Source of the DNA: Bombardia bombarda | Taxonomy: Eukaryota; Ascomycota; Sordariomycetes; Sordariales; Lasiosphaeriaceae | Assembly (NCBI GenBank): GCA_030512295.1 | Contig: JAULSR010000001.1 | Coordinates: 7,711,001-7,775,000 of the forward strand | DNA length: 64,000 bases | Reading direction: 5' to 3' | Shown: piece by piece, positions 56,293-64,000 of the stretch | How the letters are laid out: each line of letters starts with the position of its first letter | How positions within the stretch are numbered: the stretch's first letter is position 1 | The notes under the pieces: generated by a model | The model's input: the letters and a program-made list of their open reading frames with translations, nothing else | Told to the model about the DNA's origin: nothing | Databases searched by the model: none | Made by a program: the position numbers and the translations under genes

Positions 56293-57948
56293 ATGATGCA
56301 GCCGCGGGGATTCGTCGTCGAGCGAGTGAGGGCGAACCGACGACAAGACAGACAGGACCGGCCGGACCGTGACAGACCAGACCGACAAGGTTCTCCACCC
56401 TGTCCTAATGGAAACGGGACACAGATAGGGGTTTCTCAACGGTTCACAGTCTTCTGCAACACAAACATAGATGCAGATACCCTCGACAGGATAGAGGCAT
56501 TCGATTTCGCGGCGTGCGTGGATCTTTGTTCGTCATTTCACCCAAAGTGCGAAGCTGTCTCGTTTGATGGCTCAAACTGTCAACTCAGGGCAAACCTGAA
56601 GCCAGAGAACACACGTCCTGGGAGGAGATTTGACGCTGCTGTCGGCCTCTTTCCTGGGGCGACTTCGAACTGCCCGACGTTGGGTGCATCAGCGACAGTG
56701 GGACCGAGCACCAGCTTCAGTCCCCTCTGTGGGACAATCATCGCTGGGTTTGACCTGGGTCAGAACTTTGCGCCGACTTTCCAAGACTGCATGGGACAGT
56801 GCGCAGCTACGACCAACTGCGCAGCCTTGTCTTTTGACGCAAGCCAGAACCAAGGATTCAAGAATTGCTACTTGAAGTCGGCGGTGACCAACTCCAGTGC
56901 CACTGCTCCGGATCTCAGCATCGACTCAGCCATGCTCCAGAGTGCCGCTCAAGTCGGGAACACACCGGCGCCGATAAGTGCGGCTCCTGCTGCACCCGCT
57001 GCTCCCGTTGTCCCAGCAGTTCCTGTTGTTCCCGCGGTTCCCTCGGTCGCTCCAGCAGTCTCGGTCGCTCCAGTAGTATCGGTGCCCGTCCCAGCCGCAC
57101 CGACCACGGCTGCTGCCGCTCCTGCGGACCCAGGCGTAACAACAATCCCACTACCGCAACCAACCAGTGCTGGCAACGTTGTGTTCTTCACACCCCCGGG
57201 CGGCACCGCGGCTCCTGTTCCCGTTCCCGCTCCCGCTCCAGCCCCAGCCGCTGGGAGCACAGATGTCGCCAGCCCAGATGCCGCCCCTCCAGCCGCTACA
57301 GCAGCTCCCGAAACACCGTCGGTGGGAATAGATGGCGGCGTCGTTCCGCTAGCGCCATCCCCGACCACTCTTGACCTTCCGGTCAGCAGCAGTGATAGTA
57401 GCAGCGTCACCGGTGGCGTCTCAGCCACCCCTGACGCCGCGCTGGACGGCAGCGGCGGGCAAGCCTCGTCCAACGCCTGGATCGCCGCCCCGGTCGTGGG
57501 CAGCATCGCCGCCATTGTTCTCATCGTGATGTCATTCATCATGCTGCGAAGAAGGCGGAGCGCCGCCGCCCGCGGTGGCAATCGCGAGCCGCGGCGCAAG
57601 TCTAGCATCTCGCGCCCCTCGCCGGTCTCCACGCTCTTTACAACATGGCTGCCGCGGTCGCCGGGGCGTGCTAGCCGAAAGATGGGTAACTTCTCGGAAG
57701 TGACTGGGAACCAGCAGCCGCGAGGTGGTGGTGGTAGTATGCGGAACAGCGTGGTAGGGTTCTTGAGGCCGTCGGCGGGGATGGAGAGGCTGGATGATAT
57801 TGAGGAGAGCGGAGGGGAGATGGAGCAGAAGCGGGAGAGGGGGGAGAGGGAGAGTCAGAGGGAAAGCACGCCGGTGTATGAGGTGAAGAATGGCAAGGTG
57901 GAGTTGAGGAATAGTTTGAATGGGCTGGGGCAGAATAGATGGTCGTAG
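56293..57948 (+). CDS. PAN/Apple-domain single-pass membrane protein
   Basis: 551 residues, no intron needed. Two cysteine-rich PAN-like modules: about 37-110 (CPNGNGTQIG...FTVFCNTNID...AACVDLCSSF...CEAVSFDGSNCQL) and about 120-195 (CPTLG...PLCGTIIAG...DCMGQCAATTNCAALSF...NCYLK). These are usually carbohydrate- or protein-binding and extracellular. They are followed by a Pro/Ala/Val-rich stalk (about 215-390), one transmembrane helix at about 395-418 (WIAAPVVGSIAAIVLIVMSF), a stop-transfer LRRRRS and a basic Ser-rich cytosolic tail. The predicted N-terminus (MMQPRGFVVERVRANRRQDR) is highly charged and is not a signal peptide. A missing 5' exon or an unusual insertion mode is therefore likely. 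A cell-surface or wall-integrity-sensor-like role is inferred. Confidence 0.82.
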   Translation: MMQPRGFVVERVRANRRQDRQDRPDRDRPDRQGSPPCPNGNGTQIGVSQRFTVFCNTNIDADTLDRIEAFDFAACVDLCSSFHPKCEAVSFDGSNCQLRANLKPENTRPGRRFDAAVGLFPGATSNCPTLGASATVGPSTSFSPLCGTIIAGFDLGQNFAPTFQDCMGQCAATTNCAALSFDASQNQGFKNCYLKSAVTNSSATAPDLSIDSAMLQSAAQVGNTPAPISAAPAAPAAPVVPAVPVVPAVPSVAPAVSVAPVVSVPVPAAPTTAAAAPADPGVTTIPLPQPTSAGNVVFFTPPGGTAAPVPVPAPAPAPAAGSTDVASPDAAPPAATAAPETPSVGIDGGVVPLAPSPTTLDLPVSSSDSSSVTGGVSATPDAALDGSGGQASSNAWIAAPVVGSIAAIVLIVMSFIMLRRRRSAAARGGNREPRRKSSISRPSPVSTLFTTWLPRSPGRASRKMGNFSEVTGNQQPRGGGGSMRNSVVGFLRPSAGMERLDDIEESGGEMEQKRERGERESQRESTPVYEVKNGKVELRNSLNGLGQNRWS

Positions 57949-59008
57949 GGGTTTCTTTTATATTCTTTGTTGTTGTTCATGGTTGTATAAACTTAGTAAT
58001 TATATCCTGGCAGGTACAGGGCCTTTTTTTCTTCTGGATGTTTGGGGGTGGAATTTGATACCATCAAAAAGTTGGGTCTGGGATGGGAAGGCATGGTGGG
58101 ATTGGGAAACTGGAAAGGGGTAAGGGGTAAGGGGTTGGTAGGCGATATCGGTATATGGGTGGTCATTTTCAGCCAGGAGTTTTTAGGATAGCTACAAGAT
58201 ATCAAGACCTTTTTTATCGATAAATTCTCTTCTTTCGTATACCAACAGAGTGTCAGAGATTGCCATCTCTTTTTGTTTCTTATTTAGTAGGCAATTGGTA
58301 GGTATGATGTTGGAGCCTTCGAGGCATCAGTTCATGAGTGCCCCACATTCAGGTCACACCCCCTAGCCTACAGTGGTGTACCGTTGTTGCCCCACCATGA
58401 CATCCGACGCAGCAGCTGCTGAGAAGAGCTTCTTGGGGGCGTGTTTGCGCTGAAGCCGTGATTGGCCAGCGGACGCTCACCTTCGTCATGTGCACCCAGG
58501 TCACCGGTGTGCCTGGTTTGTTAGTGCATTGGCAGTGATTGTCCCACGATTTCGATCAGTTTATCGCTATCAATACTTGTGCCTCCATCCGCAGGGAACG
58601 AGAGATAGTGACCACCCCTGGTGGGAAGCAGGCGGCAGCTCGGTATGACTCCAGACAGTGAGGTCCCGGAGATAGCACGTTTGGCCGTGCACTGGCGGCT
58701 GGCATTGTGGTGTGTCATGGACAGGTAGCTGCCGACCAGGCAGAGTCCGGTGGGTGATCCCTTTGTCCGCTTTCTACCCTTCTGTTCTCAACTCCGTGAT
58801 AATCTTGAAGTCCTACTATTGTCGGCATCAAGGGGAGATATTTCCTACTCTATTGTTCTGTTTCCTCATCATCGTATTATTATCACCTCGTCTTTTCAGT
58901 TTCCTTGGTCTTGCATTCCATGATTGCATTGCATTGCATTGGCCACTCTCTGAATTTCCTCGTCTTTTCCACCAACCTAGAGCATCACCTACCCGTTAGA
59001 TAACGACA
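57949..59008. other. intergenic spacer
   Basis: 1.06 kb between two + strand genes. 3' UTR of the PAN gene, then the promoter of the R3H gene. No gene is recognised. Confidence 0.55.
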
Positions 59009-60416
59009 ATGGCTGTCACCAAGCTCCCTCCTCCGCCCGAGAGCGACGATGAGCAGCACTACCCACAGCCGCAGCAGCAGCAGTCCGCTCCGACCCCCGG
59101 ACTGGCGCCGTCGCATTCTCTCCACCACCACACGGTATCAAATGCCTCGACGGCGTCGGTCGACATCGAGGCTTGGACCCTCTCGGCCCTCGACTCGCTC
59201 AACATTGCGCCCATCGGCCGCCGCCCCAGCAGCGCCCTGTCAATCCCGCTCGACGACGAAGCGGCCGACGACCACGCTCTCACCAATGGCGGCATGAAGC
59301 TGCGCAGTGCCATCAATGCCGACAGCTACGGCGCGAGCATCGCCGCGCCGCGCGGCGCGCCCCAAACCTCTCGTGAGACCACGAACCTCCGGCAGGCGAT
59401 GCGCAAGGGCAAGGAGGGCAGCCGGCACAAGCGCCGATGGGAGAATGGTCAGTAATTTAGAAGAACACATCCAACAGAAAGCAGAAGTAGCGGCAGGGTA
59501 TGCTAACTGGTATGTATCCGTACAGACCACCTCCTCGGCGTCCCCAACGCCCAACCGCCCCTCCCCTCCGACTGGGAAGTCCACCCGACCTACCCCGTCC
59601 TCCCCACCGTCCCCTACCAGCTGGCGCAGTACTGGGACAAGGGCCTGCGCGAGCGCGCCGAAGAGCGCAAGGCCGCCTTTGCCGCCCACCGCAAGAAGCT
59701 TACTCTCGTCGCAACCACTACCACTGCCCCCGGCGCTGCCGGCACTCCGGTTGTGGCTGTGACTGCGCGGGCCGACGTCGGCAAGGTGCCCAAGGACCTG
59801 CGCGCCAAGGCGAAGCGCACCCCCGCCGTCAAGTCGTGGCTGCGCGTGCTCGAGGAGCCCGTCCGCGCGTTCCTAGTCGAGCGCGGGCTCGTCGCCAAGC
59901 AAGAGGAGCCGGAGCCGGCGCTCGAGAAGCAGCAGCAACAGGTGGTGGTTGAAGATCGGAATAGCAGTGATGAGATGGACACCGAGGATGAGGAGATTGT
60001 CTTTGTCGGGCGGAATGGTACCATGCGCGAGGGCAGGGGGTGGAACAAGACGGGTGCGCCTGCGCCTGCGCCAGTGCCAGTGCCGGAAAAGCCAAAGCCG
60101 GCAGAGCGGGAGAAGCTGGCGGGCATGTTGCTTGATACGTCGGGGGATGATGATTCGGGGCTTTCAGGTGAGTTTTGTTTCCGTCCCTCCTATGGAATAT
60201 TACCATGCACATCGCTGGGATTGACCACTCACCATGTGTTCTAGGCGTTGGTTGACCCATTCCATCTCCGACTACTACGGGCTCGACTCTAAGTCTGTCA
60301 CGGTGGGTAACCCGGCCCGACGCGTTGTCTACGTCGGCGTCAAACACCTGAGCCAGCTCCAACATACGCCCCTGATTCGATCCGCGCTTCCGCCGCCGCT
60401 CTGGGAGATGTTCTGA
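59009..60416 (+). CDS. R3H-associated N-terminal domain protein with R3H-like C-terminus; apparent frameshift
   Basis: Fungal protein with an R3H-associated domain, probably nucleic-acid binding. Exons 59009..59447, 59526..60167 and about 60246..60416. The first splice (GTCAGT donor, CGTACAG acceptor) joins KRRWEN to DHLLGVPNAQPPLPSDWEVHPTYP, the hallmark of the domain. Exon 2 ends in an acidic linker (DTSGDDDSGLS). Exon 3 carries RWLTHSISDYYGLDSKSVTVGNPARR, an R3H-type stretch with Arg-x3-His (RWLTH). The only visible donor (GTGAGT at 60168) and acceptor (CTAG at 60244-60245) do not keep frame. Splicing as written ends after Gly-Val-Gly, and one extra base would restore the R3H stretch. So the gene is either frameshifted by one base or uses a splice site I cannot see. 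Confidence 0.82.
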
Positions 60417-61213
60417 GGGGGTGATGCTCCTGCGCTGTCTTTTTCAGTTTGTTTCATGAGTACGATACGATACTGTCACTTTATATATGTTTTGATAAGG
60501 GGTAGGAAGAAAGAGGTACGATGACGAAAAAGTGTATCACTGATGTTCATTCAGCATTGTAGACAAAGGCCTTTGCCCTTCTTTTCAGTCGCGTTCAGTT
60601 GCTACCTACTTATCTTCCTTATCTACTTACCTTCCTAAAGTTGGTTGTTTCAACACTCATTTTTCATACTTAATATATCTACAAATATTTCTTCTCGCGA
60701 CATTGTCACACACAATTCCAGTGGTTATACATGTCTAGGCTTGCAGATAACACCGTTTTCTCCTGCCTTGGCTTTATTCTTGCTGCATTCCGCTGCTCAC
60801 TTTTGACTAAACAGGCGTTATGTCCTTGCTTGGACGCGGCGAGCCCCTTAACTCGGGCTCAATACTGACAATCTTGCCTCAAGCCACTTTTGCGTCTCAT
60901 AATGCAACGGAAAGCAGAGCTCAGTCGTCAGCCCATATACTCGAGGACATTGCAATGCCCTCTCATCACTCTCAACACGGTTGCAAGCTATGAGGCCTGG
61001 GCTCAGCTTGTTGGGGGATATGAAAGTCTGGTTACCCTGGCTGGCTTGTCATGACCTTCAGTCTTCCAATCCCGATGGTGACAAGAAGAAGGGAAACGAA
61101 ATGCCATAAACCTCGGCATCTCCATGTAAGCTTCCTATAACTCTCGGCTCTGCATGGTCTTTTCCACCATGCTGAGATGATGCGGATATTTCCAAACCCA
61201 ATCACGACCCAGC
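60417..61213. other. intergenic spacer between convergent genes
   Basis: 797 bp, AT-rich; 3' flanks of the R3H and HET genes. Nothing recognised. Confidence 0.6.
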
Positions 61214-63279
61214 TCAACCACCATCACCGCCGTCCTTCGCCCTAAACTCCAGTATTGCAACATGAAAGCTCGGATGTTTGCGCATCCTAACCGCCAGCTC
61301 CGTGGTCGGGCTCAGCTCAAACAGCCACGAGCGAAGCGGCGCGGAACCACCACCAGCAGGCAGCTCCACAGGGAGGAGATCTTTCTCTGACGTGATCCCG
61401 TCCGTGTCGAGGCCCTGCACAAGGCCGACTTGTATCCATTTCTCGCTGTAGTAACGGCTCTTGAAGGAAGCCAGCGGCGCCGTGGCGGGTCGGATGAGCG
61501 TGAAGACCAGCAGGAAGGACAGCGACGGGTCCGTCCTGTGGCGGAAGGCCATGGCACGGCTGACGCCGGCCTTGTGCATGAGCGCGAAGCAGGGCCGCAG
61601 GCTCAGCGACGCGTAGTCAGTCATCTCCCCCAGCGGTCGAGATACCAGCAGCCGGGCGCGTCGCAGACTGTCTCGGGGATGGTGTGGGTGAACTGGTAGG
61701 GTATCAGCTTATCCCCCTCTGTCTCTGTCTTTGTATCCGTCTCTGTTAGTAGTAACTGATCTGGAAAGCGCACGAGACACTTTGCCCAGTTGGGGAGCGG
61801 CTGCTGGTGGAGGACTTCGGACCCGGAGAGCGCGACGTGGAGAGTGCATATGTTTGCGGTGAAGAGGGGGAGCATGCGGCCGGGGACGAGGAAGCGGCTC
61901 GGGAAGTGCACGCGCTTCATCAGACCTGTGGCGTCGCGGCAGAGGACGATGCCGATGGTATGTCGGCGGTGCTTCATGCAGCCTTCCAGGATGACCAGGG
62001 CGATGCTCCGCCCCGTGTGCTGCAGGAAGCCAAAGTCGAACTCGCGGAACGCTCTGTCATGGGCGTAGGACTCGCCGAGGCCGCGGGGGAAGTGGATCAG
62101 CTCGGCCGTCTGATCTCCCTCGGGGTGAACAGCGGTCGACGAGTCGTCAAAGTTTGTGATGTCGCCGAATGCTTTCAGGACCATTGGCGGACCTCCAGGC
62201 GGCGGGGGCTCAACCACGCCGACCTGCATCCTCAACGACGACCCGATGATGTCGTGACAGAAGCTATTAAACTGATTATCAAGCAACGTCGCCGCGCGAC
62301 CACCACCACCACCACCACCACCACCCCCGACAGAGGGAAACGGCGGCTTCCAGTCGATATCCCCACAGTCCTCAAACATGGCGGGCGACTGCGCCAGCAC
62401 GCCCCCGATGACGCCGTGCGAGTCGGGCGACGCCCAGGCCAGGATGCTGGGGTCGTACGACTGCCGCATGATCTCGAGCTGCAGCCGCTTGAAGGCCTTT
62501 TGGCCCTCGCCGTACAGCAGCGGCATGTTGACGCCGAACAGGCCCATCAGGCAGTAGGCCTCGTCCTCGACGCGCGACGTGTGCCGGGCCGACGCCCACG
62601 ACAGCCGCTGCGCGACGCTGAAGTCGGTCCAGCTCTTGTCCATGGTCAGCACGTCGACCTCGATGCCCGTGATGTCGTAGATGTCGAGGCTCAGCGTCTC
62701 GCGCGTGCCCAGCTCGCGCCACTCGCTGTCGTAGAATATCACCTCGAGCGGCGCCAGCAGCTCCTGCAGCGTCCAGCCGCGCGTGAACCACCTGCTCTTG
62801 ACGAGGAGCTCCCACATGGCATCTGATCCGGGCTTGGGGATTTGCTGCTGTTGTTGTTGTTGCTGCTGCTGCTCCTCCACCAAGCCTGACACCGACACCG
62901 ACAGTGACAGTGACCCTGACAGCGACATGTCCATCGGCGTCGCTACCCCTTTCACATCGCTCAGGAACACATAGCACACCTCGGCGGCCTGGTACCACTT
63001 GAACATGGAGTTGATGGCCTCGGACAGCTCTGCGCTCGACGACTTGTCGATGCAGCACGTGTCGATCCAGACATAGCGGTATCCCTCGCTGCGCGCCTTG
63101 GCACAGCATCCGACGATTTTGGAAAACCCTTTTTTGGCTTTAACGACGCTGCCATTCAGGGTGATGTCCTGGAAGCTAACCTCACCGTCGCCCCATGTGT
63201 GCGAGAGAATGGCGTAGGCGGCCTTTGGACCGCCCTCGAATAGCTCGAGCTGTAGCGTCTCGACATTGAGGAGGCGCAT
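61214..63279 (-). CDS. HET-domain (heterokaryon incompatibility) protein, apparent frameshift
   Basis: HET proteins act in fungal self/non-self recognition and can trigger cell death. The start at 63279 (MRLLNVETLQLELF) is typical of the family; the frame is open further upstream through poly-G. Motifs: AYAILSHTWGDGEVSFQDI, YRYVWIDTCCIDKSSSAELSEAINSM, then SRWFTRGWTLQELLAP and CLMGLFGVNMPLLYGEG. Repeats interrupt it: a Gln11 run near 62838-62870, a Ser/Val/Leu-rich tract before it, and a Gly run near 62300-62330. The first frame stops at 61621 after WYLDRWGR. A second frame, overlapping as ATGA, continues to 61214 with SLSLRPCFALMHKAG...AMAFRHRTDPSLSFLLVFTL, natural family-like C-terminal sequence. 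One extra base in the C5 run (61627-61631) joins them into about 688 residues. Confidence 0.87.
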
Positions 63280-64000
63280 TTGATAATCGTCACTTCCCAA
63301 AATAGGGGGGAACCAGACACGACGAGACAAGAGGAAGGGGGGGGGGGGGGGGGAGGGGGGGTCAGCCAAGCCAAGCAAGCCCACACCGCTCAATCTAGCC
63401 ACCACACGAAAGGTGCAAAATGGAAAGTTGAAATCATACGTGGATTTGGCATTATTTCCGCCCTCAATGCGGTCAAGTTATAGTTCTTGCCATTTGCAAA
63501 GAGTACCAAAAAGGGGCATGCCAATGTGTTTTGAGGCTAAGATCGTCGCATGATGGGGTTCCGCTTTTACAGGGGGGAAAAGACACGAATTTGAGGATTC
63601 CTATCTTACCTAATGTCGCATCTCGAAGCTACTGGACTGGGTATTGCCCCTGAATCTCCACGTCTTGGACCTTGCAGGCCGAACGAATGAGCAAGTTATT
63701 CCAATAAAACATCAAATAGAAAATGATCGGAATACACTCAACGCTGATCTGGATATATGACTTCTACTATTTCTTCTTAATGAGGTCTCTTCTTAATTTA
63801 GCTATACTATGAATCCTTGCTCGTCTGTGAACCACACAAGCCTTCACTGCTGCAAATCTTGACACGATGTTTATGGAAGCGTCTCGCCAGTATCTCGAAT
63901 GTAATATTCACAGTACAAGAATCGTATATATAGAACTATGGCTAGAGAATCAATTTGTTACTGTCGGCAGGCAGAAAAACCCGCACAGAAAAAAAGGGGA
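63280..64000. other. intergenic region at window end, with poly-G tract
   Basis: 721 bp upstream of the HET start. Contains G17 (63337-63353) and G7 (63355-63361) separated by one A. The rest is AT-rich with no recognised gene. Confidence 0.55.
63337..63361. repeat. poly-G homopolymer tract
   Basis: Seventeen G, one A, then seven G on the + strand, about 60 bp upstream of the HET start codon (poly-C on the sense strand). Able to form G-quadruplex or mispair; likely length-variable. Confidence 0.9.

Noticed and set aside
61621..61624. ATGA stop/start overlap as translational coupling of two HET-locus genes
   Set aside because: Such coupling is a bacterial or viral arrangement. In this fungal context a one-base frameshift in the adjacent C5 run explains the two frames better.
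61807..62826. 339-codon + strand open frame antisense to the HET gene
   Set aside because: Antisense shadow of a GC-biased coding frame; no motif, and the HET frame carries all domain signatures.

Overview
This 64 kb window is nuclear DNA of a filamentous ascomycete, most likely a Sordariomycete. The evidence is monocistronic genes split by short introns (41-116 bp in most cases, with GTAAGT/GTATGT-type donors and CTAAC/CTGAC-type branch sites), intron-containing tRNA genes, and typically fungal families: HET domain, Zn2Cys6 regulator, DUF3176, PQ-loop, Mtr-like permease and R3H-associated protein. There are no operons and no recognisable intact transposon. All gene models were built by reading splice sites by eye; no alignment was run.

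Layout. 0-5 kb: the 3' part of an M3 metallopeptidase (Prd1 type), two divergent intron-containing tRNA-Ile(AAT) genes, and a neutral amino-acid transporter of the Mtr/AAAP type. 7.4-10.2 kb: a Bir1/survivin-type protein with two BIR domains. 11-16 kb: a cytochrome P450 with a damaged 5' end, tRNA-Ser(CGA), a short-chain dehydrogenase and a Pmp3-type proteolipid. 16.5-22 kb: Tam41 and Mad1, divergently transcribed. 22.7-27.8 kb: the muniscin Syp1 and a Csk1/CDK-like kinase, also divergent. 27.8-31 kb: a divergent pair of poorly known fungal proteins, one with a C-terminal membrane anchor and one with a trypsin-fold-like Gly-Asp-Cys-Gly motif. 31.6-36.8 kb: an APC amino-acid permease and an ammonium transporter, divergent over a 1.5 kb promoter region. 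37-39.1 kb: a Zn2Cys6 transcription factor. 42.3-45 kb: tRNA-Leu(CAG) and a DUF3176 membrane protein. 47.2-54 kb: a large protein whose C-terminus resembles XPF-like meiotic proteins (Zip2/SHOC1 candidate), a WDR79/TCAB1-like WD40 protein and a PQ-loop membrane protein. 56-64 kb: a PAN-domain single-pass membrane protein, an R3H-associated protein and a HET-domain protein.

Functional themes. Chromosome segregation and cell cycle are represented by Bir1, Mad1, the Csk1-like kinase and possibly Zip2. Nitrogen uptake is represented by three transporters. Because genes are scattered singly, this looks like ordinary core genome with accessory patches (27.8-31 kb; 56-64 kb), not one dedicated cluster.

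The most noteworthy technical observation is that four genes (P450, APC permease, R3H protein, HET protein) each look broken by one missing base. Two of these breaks lie in G/C homopolymers. This points either to residual sequencing error or to recent decay. The most interesting biological candidates are the Zip2/SHOC1-like protein and the divergent protease-like/membrane-anchored pair.
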